Notes: generated from the letters alone by a model not told the origin. A stretch of 40,081 bases of DNA from Rhodospirillaceae bacterium (GCA_947474495.1 CANJIM010000024.1:1-40081); one strand, 5' to 3'; positions 8,526 to 17,227 are shown, numbered from the stretch's first letter. Made by a program: numbers and translations.

Positions 8526-9500
8526 ATGCGCGTCGCCGTGATCGACGATTTCCTCAAAGTCGCCCTCAAGACCGCTGACTGGGGGCCCGTCCAGGCCCAG
8601 GCCGAGGTGACCGTCTTCACCGATCATCTGGCCGATCCCAAGGCGCTCATCGAGCGGCTCAAGCCCTTCGAGATCGTCGCTGTGATGCGCGAACGCTCGG
8701 CCTTTCCGCGCGCCGTGCTGGAACAGCTACCCAACCTCAAGCTGCTGGTCACCGCCGGCAAGGTCAACCGCAGCATCGACCTCGCCGCCGCCACCGACCA
8801 GGGCGTCATCGTCTCGGGCACCGAGAGCGTCGGTAATTCGACCTGCGAGTTGGCCTGGGGATTGATCCTGGCGGTCGCCCGCAACATTCCGGCCAACGAC
8901 GCCGACGTGCGCCAGGGCGGCTGGCAGCTCAGCACCGGCATGAGCCTGCAAGACAAGACGCTCGGCATTCTGGGGCTCGGCAAGATCGGCAGCCGCAGCG
9001 CCAAGGTCGCCCAGGCCTTCGGCATGAAGGTGATCGCCTGGAGCCAGAACCTCACCGAAGAACGTTGCAAGGAAATCGGCGTCGAGAAGGCCGCGAGCAA
9101 AGAAGATTTGCTCAAGCGCGCCGACGTGGTGACGATCCATCTGGTCTTAAGCGACCGCACGCGCGGACTGATCGGCGCGCCGGACCTGGCGCTGATGAAA
9201 CCGACGGCGATCCTGGTCAATACCTCGCGCGGGCCGATCATCCAGCAGGAGGCGCTGCTCGCCGCGCTCGAGGCCGGACAAATCGGCGGCGCCGGGCTCG
9301 ACGTCTATGACATCGAACCGATGCCGGCCGACCATCCGCTACGCAAGGCGCCGCGCACGGTGCTGACGCCGCACCTCGGCTATGTTTCCGACAGCAGCTT
9401 CGGCGCCTTCTACAGCGGCAGCGTCGAGGACATTGCCGCCTACCTGAATGGCAAACCGATCCGCGTTCTCAACCCGGACGTGTTGCAGAAGAAAGCCTAA
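8526..9500 (+). CDS. D-isomer-specific 2-hydroxyacid dehydrogenase family protein
   Basis: A 324-residue NAD(P)-dependent 2-hydroxyacid dehydrogenase. The nucleotide-binding signature TLGILGLGKIGSRSAKVAQAFGM is intact, and the catalytic Arg (NTSRGPII), Glu (YDIEPMP) and His (LTPHLGY) are all present. The ATG at 8526 has GGAGAG upstream and starts the MRVAVIDDF strand; an upstream in-frame start would add an unlikely low-complexity extension. Family members include phosphoglycerate and glyoxylate/hydroxypyruvate dehydrogenases; the substrate here is open. With the divergent aminotransferase it could interconvert an amino acid, keto acid and hydroxy acid. Its end overlaps the convergent molybdoenzyme gene by four bases. 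Confidence 0.9.
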   Translation: MRVAVIDDFLKVALKTADWGPVQAQAEVTVFTDHLADPKALIERLKPFEIVAVMRERSAFPRAVLEQLPNLKLLVTAGKVNRSIDLAAATDQGVIVSGTESVGNSTCELAWGLILAVARNIPANDADVRQGGWQLSTGMSLQDKTLGILGLGKIGSRSAKVAQAFGMKVIAWSQNLTEERCKEIGVEKAASKEDLLKRADVVTIHLVLSDRTRGLIGAPDLALMKPTAILVNTSRGPIIQQEALLAALEAGQIGGAGLDVYDIEPMPADHPLRKAPRTVLTPHLGYVSDSSFGAFYSGSVEDIAAYLNGKPIRVLNPDVLQKKA

Positions 9501-11827
9501 GCGGCTTTACCTGCCTTGCCAGCCTGAATGATCCGCCACAAGCGTTCGGGCGTCGCCGGCATCTCGACATTGCGCACGCCCAAGTGCGACAAGGCGTCCA
9601 CCAGGGCGTTGGACACCGCCGGCATGGCGCCGACGCAGCCCGCTTCGCCGGCCCCCTTGACGCCGAGCGGATTGCTCAAGGTCGGCACCGGATTGCTCTT
9701 CACATGGATCATGGAGAAATGCTCGGCGCGCGGCATGGCGTAGTCCTGAAACGAGCCGGTCAAGAGCTGGCCGTCGTCGTCGAAGCGGACGTCTTCCATC
9801 AGGATCTGGCCGAGTCCCTGCGCCACGCCGCCGATGATCTGGCCGTGCAGCATCAAGGGATTCAGCACATTGCCGACATCGTCGACGACGTTATAGCGCA
9901 GCACCTGCACGCTGCCGGTTTCTTCGTCGATCTCCAACTCGCAGATATGCGTGCCGTTGGGATAGTTGATGGCATTGCTATGGAACACCGCGCTTGCCAA
10001 CAGGCCGATCTCCTCGCCCGCCGGAATGTTCTTCGGGCTGAGAGATTCGCGCGCCACTTCCTGAATGTCCATGGTGCGGTTGCTCGCCTTCGACGAGAAG
10101 ATACCGTCCTTGAACTGTACCTGGTCAACCGCGACGCCGAACATATGGGCGGCGACTTTCGTCGCCTTGGCGACGATCTTGTCCGCCGCCAGCTTCATGG
10201 CGCCGCCGCCAATGGTGGCCGTGCGCGAGCCGCCGGTGCCTTCGCCGAAGAACACCTTGTCGGTGTCGCCCTGGACATATTGGACCTTCAGCGGATCAAG
10301 GCCGAGCCGATCGCAGACGAGCTGCTTGAAGGTCGTCTCGTGCCCCTGCCCTTGCGCGATGGCACCGGAGAGGATCGTGACTTGGCCCGAGCGGTCGAAG
10401 CGGATTTCCGCGCCCTCGTAGCCGGGCGACGCGGCGCGTTCAATGCTGTTCGACAGACCCAATCCGCGCAGCTTGCCGCGCGCCTTCGATTCTTCGCGGC
10501 GCTTGGAAAAGCCGGCGTAATCGGCCATGGCCATCGCCAAGTCCATGTTCTGCTCGAACTCGCCGCAGTCGTAAACAGGGCCAAGCGCCGTCTTGAACGG
10601 CATGGCGGAGGACGGAATGATGTTGCGACGGCGCAATTCCGCCGCGTCAATCTTCAATTCGTCGGCGGCGATGTCGATCAGCCGCTCGATGACGAAGGCC
10701 GCCTCGGGCCGGCCATTGCCGCGATAGGGCCTCACGGGATGCGTGTTGGTGAGCACAGCGGTGACATCCACATGGATCGCCGGAATGATGTAGACGCCGG
10801 CGAGCGAGCCCAAATTGGCGACTGGCGGCGATTCGCCGCCGCTCTGCACATAGGCGCCGACATTGGCGATGTTGCGCACGCGCACTGCCAAGAACTTGCC
10901 GTTTTTGTCGAGCGCCAACTCTCCCTCGGAGACGACATCTCGCGCGTTGCCGTCAGACAGGAAGGATTCCGAGCGTGTGGCGATCCATTTGACAGGCCGG
11001 CCGACGATCTTCGCCGCCAGCAGCACCATGCCGACCTCGTTGTAGACGGGAGACTTCATGCCGAAGCTGCCGCCGATGTCGCCGCAGACCACGCGCACCT
11101 TGCTTTCCGGCACGTTGAGCACTTCGGCCAATTCCTCGCGGAACGAATGCGCGCGCTGCAAGGTGGTGTAGGCGGTGTAATGCTCCTCGCTCGGACTATA
11201 GACGCCGATCGAGCCGCGCGGTTCCATGGTCGCCGCCGTCACGCGGTTGATCGTCAAGCGATGATTGACGACGTGGTCAGCCTTGGCAAAGGCTTCGTCG
11301 GTCGCTGCCTTGTCGCCTTGCAAATGCACGAAGCAGATATTGTCGTCGCAGTTCGCCCATACCTTGGGCGCACCGGGCTCGATCGCCTTGACAGCATTGG
11401 TCACAGAGGGGAGCGGATGATACTCGACGTCGACCAGTTCGGCCGCGTCCATCGCCTGGGAGACGGTTTCGGCGACGACGAAGGCGACCGGATCGCCCAC
11501 GTGGCGCACTTGGCCGTCGACCAGCGCCGGATAGCGCGGGCGCACCATCGGCTTGCCATCGCGTAATTTACGGCCCGAACCGCGCGGCAAGTCTTGAAAG
11601 CCCGACGCCTTCCAATCATCGCCGGTCAGTACGGCGAGCACGCCTGGCGCCGCCAGCGCGGCAGTGGTGTCGATCTTGAGTATTTTGGCCGCGGCATAAG
11701 GCGAGCGCACGACCCAGCCATGGGCCATATGGGGCATCACCATGTCCGAGATATAGCGGCCGCCGCCGCGCAGCAGCCGCAGGTCCTCAAAACGTGGCAC
11801 GGCCTGGCCCAAGGCAAACTCGCCCAT
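9497..11827 (-). CDS. Xanthine dehydrogenase/CoxL-family molybdopterin-binding subunit
   Basis: A 776-residue large (Mo-cofactor) subunit of the xanthine oxidase family: an N-terminal a/b hammerhead domain (GGGRYISDM, ALVDGQVRHVGDPVAFVVA) followed by the two Mo-binding domains with GGSFGMKSPVYNE, RPYRGNGRPEA, GQGHETTFKQ and GVKGAGEAG, whose Glu (about 728) is the catalytic base. PYRGNGR is not the AYRCSFR loop of form I CO dehydrogenase, so CO is not the expected substrate. ATG 11827 with a GAGGGG site is preferred over a TTG two codons earlier. The FAD (CoxM) and 2Fe-2S (CoxS) partners are not next to it, which is unusual. A mobA-like gene is divergent. The substrate, perhaps an aldehyde or N-heterocycle, cannot be told. 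Confidence 0.9.
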   Translation of the reverse strand: MGEFALGQAVPRFEDLRLLRGGGRYISDMVMPHMAHGWVVRSPYAAAKILKIDTTAALAAPGVLAVLTGDDWKASGFQDLPRGSGRKLRDGKPMVRPRYPALVDGQVRHVGDPVAFVVAETVSQAMDAAELVDVEYHPLPSVTNAVKAIEPGAPKVWANCDDNICFVHLQGDKAATDEAFAKADHVVNHRLTINRVTAATMEPRGSIGVYSPSEEHYTAYTTLQRAHSFREELAEVLNVPESKVRVVCGDIGGSFGMKSPVYNEVGMVLLAAKIVGRPVKWIATRSESFLSDGNARDVVSEGELALDKNGKFLAVRVRNIANVGAYVQSGGESPPVANLGSLAGVYIIPAIHVDVTAVLTNTHPVRPYRGNGRPEAAFVIERLIDIAADELKIDAAELRRRNIIPSSAMPFKTALGPVYDCGEFEQNMDLAMAMADYAGFSKRREESKARGKLRGLGLSNSIERAASPGYEGAEIRFDRSGQVTILSGAIAQGQGHETTFKQLVCDRLGLDPLKVQYVQGDTDKVFFGEGTGGSRTATIGGGAMKLAADKIVAKATKVAAHMFGVAVDQVQFKDGIFSSKASNRTMDIQEVARESLSPKNIPAGEEIGLLASAVFHSNAINYPNGTHICELEIDEETGSVQVLRYNVVDDVGNVLNPLMLHGQIIGGVAQGLGQILMEDVRFDDDGQLLTGSFQDYAMPRAEHFSMIHVKSNPVPTLSNPLGVKGAGEAGCVGAMPAVSNALVDALSHLGVRNVEMPATPERLWRIIQAGKAGKAA

Positions 11828-11948
11828 ACGCAACCCCTCTGATTTTTGCAGCCGAACCGGGAGACCTCTTGGCCGGCAAATTGGGGTAAACTTTACGGCC
11901 TGCCGCCCTGGCTTTCAAATGTCCTGAATCTGCGATCCACCCACCGGA

Positions 11949-12590
11949 ATGGTCGACCATCAGCCCCCTGCCTACGATTCCTCGCGCCCGCCCATGGTTG
12001 GCGTCATTCTGGCTGGCGGCGCCGCCAAGCGCATGGGGGGCGGCGACAAATGCCTGCAGCAGATCGGCGACAGGACAGCACTCGCCCATATCGTCGCGCG
12101 CTTATCGCCGCAAGTGGACCGACTGGTGTTAAACGCCAATGGCGATGCCGCCCGCTTTGCCGGCTATGGCCTGGAGGTGATCGCCGACGCCGAGACGGAG
12201 CAAGGTCCGGTCGCCGGTCTGCTCGCCGGCCTTGCCCATGCGCAAGATAACGGATACCCGCTCTGCCTCACCGTGCCGGGTGATGCGCCGCTTGTGCCGC
12301 GCGATCTCGCCGCGCGGCTCTATCGGACGATGCTGGATAAAAATGCGCCCTGTGGCGTGGCGACGAGCGGCGGACGCCGGCAGAACGTCTTCGCTCTCTG
12401 GCGAACCTCCGCACTGCCCGACGCGCGAGAGCTCTACGCCGACGGAGTGCGCGCGCTGTGGCGGTTGCAGGACGCTCTCGGCGCAGTCGAAACGCCGTTC
12501 CCGGCCGACGATGCCAACGGCTTTTCCGGCTTCAACCGAAGCGAAGACCTAACAGCTCTCGCCACAGCCTTGGCCCGCGCAGAACGCTGA
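11949..12590 (+). CDS. mobA: MobA-like molybdenum cofactor guanylyltransferase
   Basis: A nucleotidyltransferase of 213 residues (198 if the internal ATG at 11994 is used). The signature LAGGAAKRMGGGDK (21-34) is the GTP-binding loop of MobA, which attaches GMP to molybdopterin to make the guanine dinucleotide form. NGDAARF, VIADAETEQGPVAGLLAGL and VPGDAPLVP follow in the family order, and the protein ends FSGFNRSEDL. MocA-type cytidylyltransferases, which serve xanthine-dehydrogenase-family enzymes, share this fold, so the adjacent molybdoenzyme makes a MocA-like role thinkable, but the motif spacing looks like MobA. It is divergent from the molybdoenzyme gene across about 120 bases. Confidence 0.8.
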   Translation: MVDHQPPAYDSSRPPMVGVILAGGAAKRMGGGDKCLQQIGDRTALAHIVARLSPQVDRLVLNANGDAARFAGYGLEVIADAETEQGPVAGLLAGLAHAQDNGYPLCLTVPGDAPLVPRDLAARLYRTMLDKNAPCGVATSGGRRQNVFALWRTSALPDARELYADGVRALWRLQDALGAVETPFPADDANGFSGFNRSEDLTALATALARAER

Positions 12591-12607
12591 GCCAGCGCGG
12601 AACGCGC

Positions 12608-12836
12608 TTAAGCGGCGCGAATGCGGGTGAGGAATTCATCGACTTCACCGCGCAACGTATCGGAATGGCCGACCAAGGCACCAGAGCTTTCCTGCATATG
12701 CTTGGCCGTTTCGCCGGTTTCCCGGGCCGTCTCCGTCACATGAATGATATTGCTGGAAACTTCGCTGGTGCCCGCCGAAGCTTCTTGAACGTTGCGCGCG
12801 ATCTCGCGCGTCGCAGCGCCCTGCTCCTCAACCGCC
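12608..12836 (-). pseudogene. Methyl-accepting chemotaxis protein, C-terminal remnant
   Basis: About 75 codons match the end of a chemotaxis receptor: [29 protein letters not shown], then [15 protein letters not shown] at the C-terminus. This is the part just after the CheA/CheW-binding hairpin tip, through the second methylation helix. Everything upstream (sensor, membrane segments, HAMP, hairpin) is missing. Similarity stops abruptly near 12836, exactly where the plus-strand MFS remnant begins. There is no start codon of its own, and the frame beyond the junction encodes unrelated residues. It is a pseudogene left by a deletion. Confidence 0.85.
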
Positions 12837-13343
12837 CATATCGTCTTCTTCGTCGACTTTATCGCCCGTGGCCTCGACAGGGGCATTGCGGTCGGTGCCG
12901 GCTATTGGGTGCTGTTCGGCATCGGCGCGAGCGTTGGGCCCCTGCTCGCCGGCCTGCTGGCCGACCGCATCGGTTTTCGCAATGCCCTGCGCGCCGCCTA
13001 TGCCCTGCAAACCGCCGTTGTCGCCCTGCCGATCTTCGATGCCGGCCCCATCAGTCTTGCGATATCCGCGCTGATCGCCGGCGCCTCCACGCCGGGCGTG
13101 GTCGCGCTCACCATCGGGCGCACGCAAGAGCTGGTGCCGTCGGAAGATGCCCGCCGCCTCGCCTGGCGCAACTGCACGCTCATGTTCGCCCTCGCACAGG
13201 CCATTGGCGCATATCTTTTGTCCTATATCTTCGCTCAAACGCACGGCTATGCCATGCTGTTCGCGCTCGGCGCTGGCGCCCTCGCGCTCAGTCTGGTGCT
13301 TGATCTCGTGCTGGCGCGCAACCAAGCCCCGCTCGCGCCGTAA
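12834..13343 (+). pseudogene. MFS transporter, C-terminal remnant (YbfB/YjiJ-like)
   Basis: About 169 codons read as the C-terminal half of a major facilitator transporter: [17 protein letters not shown], then GASVGPLLAGLLADRIGFR (the central MFS motif), followed by four or five hydrophobic helices to LVLARNQAPLAP. The first six helices are missing. Similarity begins at the junction with the minus-strand chemotaxis remnant near 12834-12838; any start upstream would come from antisense chemotaxis-gene codons. The best family guess is the YbfB/YjiJ group. Its stop codon overlaps the ribosome binding site of the next gene. Not expected to be functional. Confidence 0.82.
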
Positions 13344-13354
13344 GGAGGATTGCC

Positions 13355-13933
13355 ATGAAGATCTATTACAACGTCACATCGCCTTACACGCGCAAAGTCC
13401 GCATCGTTCTGCACGAAAAAGGCCTGTTCGATGTCACCGAGCAGATCCTCGTCGATCCTTGGGCGGATCCGGCGGCGCTACATGCCACCGTGCCGGTCGG
13501 CCGCGTGCCGGCACTCGTCACCGACGACGGCCTGGTGCTCAGCGAAAGCACGACGATCTGCGATTATCTCGATACGCTGCCCAGTGGGGCATCACTCATC
13601 GGCAAAGACCGCTGGCCAGTGATGGCGCGGGTGGCCGTCGCGCAGGGCATCATCGATGCCTCCTTCGCCATCGCCATCGAGGCACGCCGGCCCGAAGCCT
13701 TGCGCTCGACCGATGCTGTCGCGAGACACAAGCGCGCCATCCTGCGCATTCTCGCCAGCGCCGAAGCCACGGATGGTCGCTTCGATCTTGGCGACATCAG
13801 CCTAGCCACTGCTCTGGGCTATCTCGATTTGCGCGTGCAGGACGTCGATTGGCGGAAGGCCCGTGCGGACATCGCCGGCTGGTACGCCACGGTCAGCCAG
13901 CGCCCCTCGATGATTGCGACCAATCCGACCTAA
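13355..13933 (+). CDS. Glutathione S-transferase family protein
   Basis: A 192-residue soluble GST. The N-terminal thioredoxin fold has YYNVTSPYTRKVRIVL with Ser9 at the usual glutathione-activating position, the cis-proline segment VGRVPALV and the gamma-glutamyl-binding LSESTTICDYL. An all-helical C-terminal domain follows. The length is slightly short, as in many bacterial GST-like proteins of unknown substrate. A near-perfect ribosome binding site (AAGGAGG), formed partly from the stop of the MFS remnant, lies 7 bases before the ATG. With that transporter broken, this gene depends on whatever promoter survives upstream. It converges on the amidohydrolase gene. Confidence 0.88.
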   Translation: MKIYYNVTSPYTRKVRIVLHEKGLFDVTEQILVDPWADPAALHATVPVGRVPALVTDDGLVLSESTTICDYLDTLPSGASLIGKDRWPVMARVAVAQGIIDASFAIAIEARRPEALRSTDAVARHKRAILRILASAEATDGRFDLGDISLATALGYLDLRVQDVDWRKARADIAGWYATVSQRPSMIATNPT

Positions 13934-13949
13934 GCGACCGGCAACACTC

Positions 13950-15110
13950 TCAAGGCTCGCCGAAGAAGCGGACGGGATTGTCCCACATCATCTTCTTCAT
14001 GGCGGCTTCGCCCATCGCGCTCTGCCAGGGCAAGACGCGATCCACCGATTCCGGAAACCGCGATTCGGCATGGGGGTAATCTGAGCCGAACATGAGGATA
14101 TGATCGCCCAACAGTTCGGTGACATGCTTGGCCATGAGCGGGCCTTCATGCTGCTCGATCGAGGCGAAGAAACGGCCGCCCGTCACGTAGTCGCTAATCT
14201 TATGCTTCAGCTCGGCGACATAGCCGACATAGATCGCCTGATCGTCGAGCCGGTTCGCCCAGAACGGCAGCCAGCCGAAGCCCGATTCCAACACGCCGTA
14301 GCGAAGGCCCGGATAGCGGTCCATCAAGCCGCCGCCGATAAAGGCGGCCATGGCACGCATCGCCGCCCAGGGATGGCTGCCGCTGCGCCCGATGAAGGGA
14401 TTGCCCCACATGTCGCGGTAGCCCGGATAGCCCCAGGCGAGGCTGTGATGGATGACGGCAAGGTTATGCTTCTGCGCCGCTTCCCAAATTGGATGAAGGT
14501 CGGGGTGATCCAGCGGATAGTCGAGCGGCAGGCTGGGATGGACGGCGACCACCCAGGGCTCCTTGCCCCAACGGTTGATCTCCTCCACCGACCCTGCGAT
14601 CGACATCGGCCCCACGCTCAGGCAGGACTTGAGACGGCGCGTGTCGCGGCCACAGAATTCATGAAGATAGCGGTGCTGCGCGCGGATGAACTCCATCTCG
14701 ATCTCGGGATCGCTATGGCCGACCCCGCCGACACTGACGATGAAATGCACGTCGACGCCTTCGGTATCCATGTCGCGCAGGCGCGCGGCAGAGTCTTCAT
14801 CCGCTCCGCCGTAGGAGGGAAAGCTGACGCCCATGAAATGCTGGAAATGGCGCTCGGCATTCTCGTTCGGCCCCGCATCGCCCAGTCGGCGCGGCTTGTT
14901 CTTGCTCCAGCCCTGGCGGTCGGCAAAGTTGAAGCGGTGGCGATAAGGCGGCTGATAAGTCTCGCCCGCCCAGCCGATCTTCACTTCTCGCAAGCGGCTA
15001 TCGATGTCGGGCACCAGCTTCAGCAGCTTCTGCGACAGATGCGGCCGCAACGTTTCCGCCGACGGGCCGACATGCGTGTCCGTATCAAAGATTTTCATCC
15101 CATTGCGCAT
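13950..15110 (-). CDS. Amidohydrolase-2 family protein (ACMSD-like TIM barrel)
   Basis: A 386-residue TIM-barrel metal enzyme. The N-terminal metal motif is FDTDTH (Asp9, Asp11, His13) in place of the HxH of classical ACMSD. Later ligands are visible in AVIHHSLAWGYPGY and FGSDYPHAESRFPES, and GVLESGFGWLPFWANRLD is typical of this subgroup. Family members are hydrolases or non-oxidative decarboxylases of aromatic and related acids. RBS AAGGGG precedes the ATG. It is the last gene of a four-gene unit with a class II aldolase, TctC and TctAB, only 19 bases after the permease gene, which suggests that it acts on the imported carboxylate. The exact reaction is unknown. Confidence 0.88.
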   Translation of the reverse strand: MRNGMKIFDTDTHVGPSAETLRPHLSQKLLKLVPDIDSRLREVKIGWAGETYQPPYRHRFNFADRQGWSKNKPRRLGDAGPNENAERHFQHFMGVSFPSYGGADEDSAARLRDMDTEGVDVHFIVSVGGVGHSDPEIEMEFIRAQHRYLHEFCGRDTRRLKSCLSVGPMSIAGSVEEINRWGKEPWVVAVHPSLPLDYPLDHPDLHPIWEAAQKHNLAVIHHSLAWGYPGYRDMWGNPFIGRSGSHPWAAMRAMAAFIGGGLMDRYPGLRYGVLESGFGWLPFWANRLDDQAIYVGYVAELKHKISDYVTGGRFFASIEQHEGPLMAKHVTELLGDHILMFGSDYPHAESRFPESVDRVLPWQSAMGEAAMKKMMWDNPVRFFGEP

Positions 15111-15129
15111 AACGTTCCCCTTTAATTTC

Positions 15130-17160
15130 TTATTTGAACAGGCCTGCGATCCACTCGCCGAAGTAAGGCTCCGGCCAATAGACGCCCATGTAATAATCCA
15201 GCAAGCCGTAGGACATGCCGGTGACGATCAAAATCCCGATGATCGAGGTGATAACGGCGCTGCGGCCCTTCATCATCGCGAGCGGCAGGCAGGCGGCGAA
15301 CAGGATCGAGCCATACATCAGGCCGATTGTGCTGATCGCCAGCAAATAGCAAGCCATAGCGATCGCCAGCTTCACGCCGTTGGCCAGGGCTTCCGGCACG
15401 AGCGCGCTGCGCAGCCCGATATCCATGATCTTGCCGGTGCGCCTGCCGCGGCCGAAAATCAATTGGAAGGACATCAGGACCAGCACGACGCTGCAGGTCG
15501 CGATCGGCAAGAAGCGAGCCGAATCCGCATAAGACGCGGAGCCGACGATGCCGTAAACCGCGACCGCCATGAGGGCCAGAGTGAACAGATGCTCGCCGCG
15601 CCAAGGCGCCAAGAGACGGTCTCGCAAACTCAGCGAGGCGTGCGCTTGCGCCGCCACGATATCCTCGTCGTCCTGCATCGCGGCGGCCGTAGAGCGGTTG
15701 CTGCGCATCAGCAGCACCGTCGTCGCCACGGTGATGACGATCAGAGTCAAGGTGATCGGACGGGTGATGAAGCTGATCGCGCCATGCGCCGACAGAGCGC
15801 TTTGCAGGTTTTTCTCGATCACGCCGCCCAGGATGAAGCCGAGGATCAACGGCGCGCGCGGCCAGCGATAGGCCTTCATCAGCAGACCGACCGGCGCAAA
15901 GACCAGCAGAATGATGACCCCGAACCAGCCATCGCCCGACTGAAAGGCCGACAGGAAGGAGATCGGCAAAATCACGGCGGCGATGCCGATGTAGGGAATC
16001 GTCGTCAACTTGGCGAGCTGCGCGGTCATGCAGAGGCCGATCGCCACCATGATGAGATTGGCGATGCCGAAACTGACCGCAATCATGATCGTGATGTCGG
16101 CATGACGATCGAGCATCTGCGGACCGGGCGCGATGTTGTAGGCCAGCATCGCATAGAGAATGAAGACCCAGGAGAGGCCTCCCGGCACACCGAAGGCGAG
16201 CGTCGGGATCGCCTGGCCGCCCTCTTTCGAGTTCTGCGCGGATTCGGCGAAGATCACGCCGTCCAGCGAGCCACGGCCGAACTGCGACTTATCCTTGGAG
16301 AGCGCCACGCCCACCGCATAGGACAGCCAGTCGATCACTGCGCCGCCGATGCCCGGCACCATGCCGAGAAAGACGCCGAGCAGAGAATGGCGAATGGTGA
16401 TCTTCCAACGCTTCATTCCGGCCTTGGCGCCCTCGATCACTTCCTTATTCGAGATGACCGCGACGCCCTTGGAGCTGACGGCTTTGCCCGTCGCGCTCAG
16501 GTCGAACACCTCGGGCAGCGCGAAGATGCCGAGCGTCATGGCGATCATCGGCAAGCCGTCCGACAAATTCAGGTCGCCGAAGGTGAAGCGTTCGGTGCCG
16601 GTGCCCCAATGCACCCCGACCGCACTGAGCAGCAGGCCGATCATGCCGGCCGTGATGCCCTTCGCCATCGCGCCGCTGCTGAGGACGGAGACCATGGCGA
16701 TGCCGAAGATCGCCATGGCGGCGATTTCCGAATAGCCGAAATTCAGGATGAACGGGCGGATGATCGGAATGGTGATCACCAAGGCGATGGCGCCGACGAT
16801 GCCGCCCAGGCCCGCCGCGGCGTAGGTTGCGCCGAGGGTGTGGGCCGCCTTGCCGCGCTCCGCCAGTTGATGGCCTTCGAGGAATGTCACCTGCGTCGCC
16901 GCACTCGGATAGCCCAGCAGGATGGTCGGCACCGTGTCCAGCGAGCTCGACACGCCGCCGATGGTGGCCAGCAGAACGATGCCGATGAGCGGGTCTTCAA
17001 TGGTGAACAGGATGAAGGGAATGGCGATTGCCATGACCATCGGCGTGCCGACGCCGGGCAGAAGCCCGATCAAGGCAGCAACAAATACGCCGGTCAACAA
17101 CGCGCCCCAATAGCTGAGCGTCGCCAAATGGGCTAGGCCAGCCAAAATCGTATCGACCAT
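15130..17160 (-). CDS. Tripartite tricarboxylate transporter, fused TctA-TctB permease
   Basis: A 676-residue inner-membrane protein, well above the roughly 500 residues of a normal TctA. Residues 1 to about 490 are TctA: GLLPGVG (32-38) and the pseudo-repeat GMVPGIGG (266-273), AESAQNSKEGG (305-315) and FGVPGG (323-328). After a polar linker (RSNRSTAAAMQDDEDIVAAQ) a second block from about 525 has the four-helix layout of the small subunit TctB. No separate tctB is nearby, which supports a true fusion. Secondary transport of carboxylates, driven by an ion gradient, would use the TctC protein encoded just upstream. The substrate is not evident; family substrates include citrate, tartrate and aromatic dicarboxylates. 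Confidence 0.9.
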   Translation of the reverse strand: MVDTILAGLAHLATLSYWGALLTGVFVAALIGLLPGVGTPMVMAIAIPFILFTIEDPLIGIVLLATIGGVSSSLDTVPTILLGYPSAATQVTFLEGHQLAERGKAAHTLGATYAAAGLGGIVGAIALVITIPIIRPFILNFGYSEIAAMAIFGIAMVSVLSSGAMAKGITAGMIGLLLSAVGVHWGTGTERFTFGDLNLSDGLPMIAMTLGIFALPEVFDLSATGKAVSSKGVAVISNKEVIEGAKAGMKRWKITIRHSLLGVFLGMVPGIGGAVIDWLSYAVGVALSKDKSQFGRGSLDGVIFAESAQNSKEGGQAIPTLAFGVPGGLSWVFILYAMLAYNIAPGPQMLDRHADITIMIAVSFGIANLIMVAIGLCMTAQLAKLTTIPYIGIAAVILPISFLSAFQSGDGWFGVIILLVFAPVGLLMKAYRWPRAPLILGFILGGVIEKNLQSALSAHGAISFITRPITLTLIVITVATTVLLMRSNRSTAAAMQDDEDIVAAQAHASLSLRDRLLAPWRGEHLFTLALMAVAVYGIVGSASYADSARFLPIATCSVVLVLMSFQLIFGRGRRTGKIMDIGLRSALVPEALANGVKLAIAMACYLLAISTIGLMYGSILFAACLPLAMMKGRSAVITSIIGILIVTGMSYGLLDYYMGVYWPEPYFGEWIAGLFK

Positions 17161-17189
17161 TACTACCCCCGATCCTCAACGCTTGAAGC

Positions 17190-17220
17190 GCCGGCACCGG
17201 CCACGACGGCCGATGCCGGC
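17190..17220 (-). terminator. Intra-operon hairpin between tctC and tctAB
   Basis: Arms of 13 bases (17190-17202 and 17208-17220) pair with a single mismatch around a 5-base loop. It sits directly after the tctC stop on the minus strand and lacks a T-run, so it is more likely a processing or partial-termination hairpin. Its position matches the hairpin after aapJ. Confidence 0.55.
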
Positions 17221-17227
17221 ATGACGG

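Noticed and set aside
9584-11566. Long open frame (about 660 codons) on the plus strand opposite the molybdoenzyme gene
   Set aside because: It is rich in His, Arg, Ala and Gly as expected for the antisense of GC-rich coding DNA, has no domain-like content, and the minus strand encodes a clear xanthine-dehydrogenase-family protein.
9497-11827. Aerobic carbon monoxide dehydrogenase large subunit
   Set aside because: The active-site loop reads PYRGNGR, not the AYRCSFR of CO dehydrogenase, and CoxM and CoxS are absent.
15004-17136. Long open frame (about 710 codons) on the plus strand opposite tctAB
   Set aside because: Highly charged, low-complexity composition, typical of the antisense of a membrane protein gene; the minus strand is a clear TctA-TctB protein.
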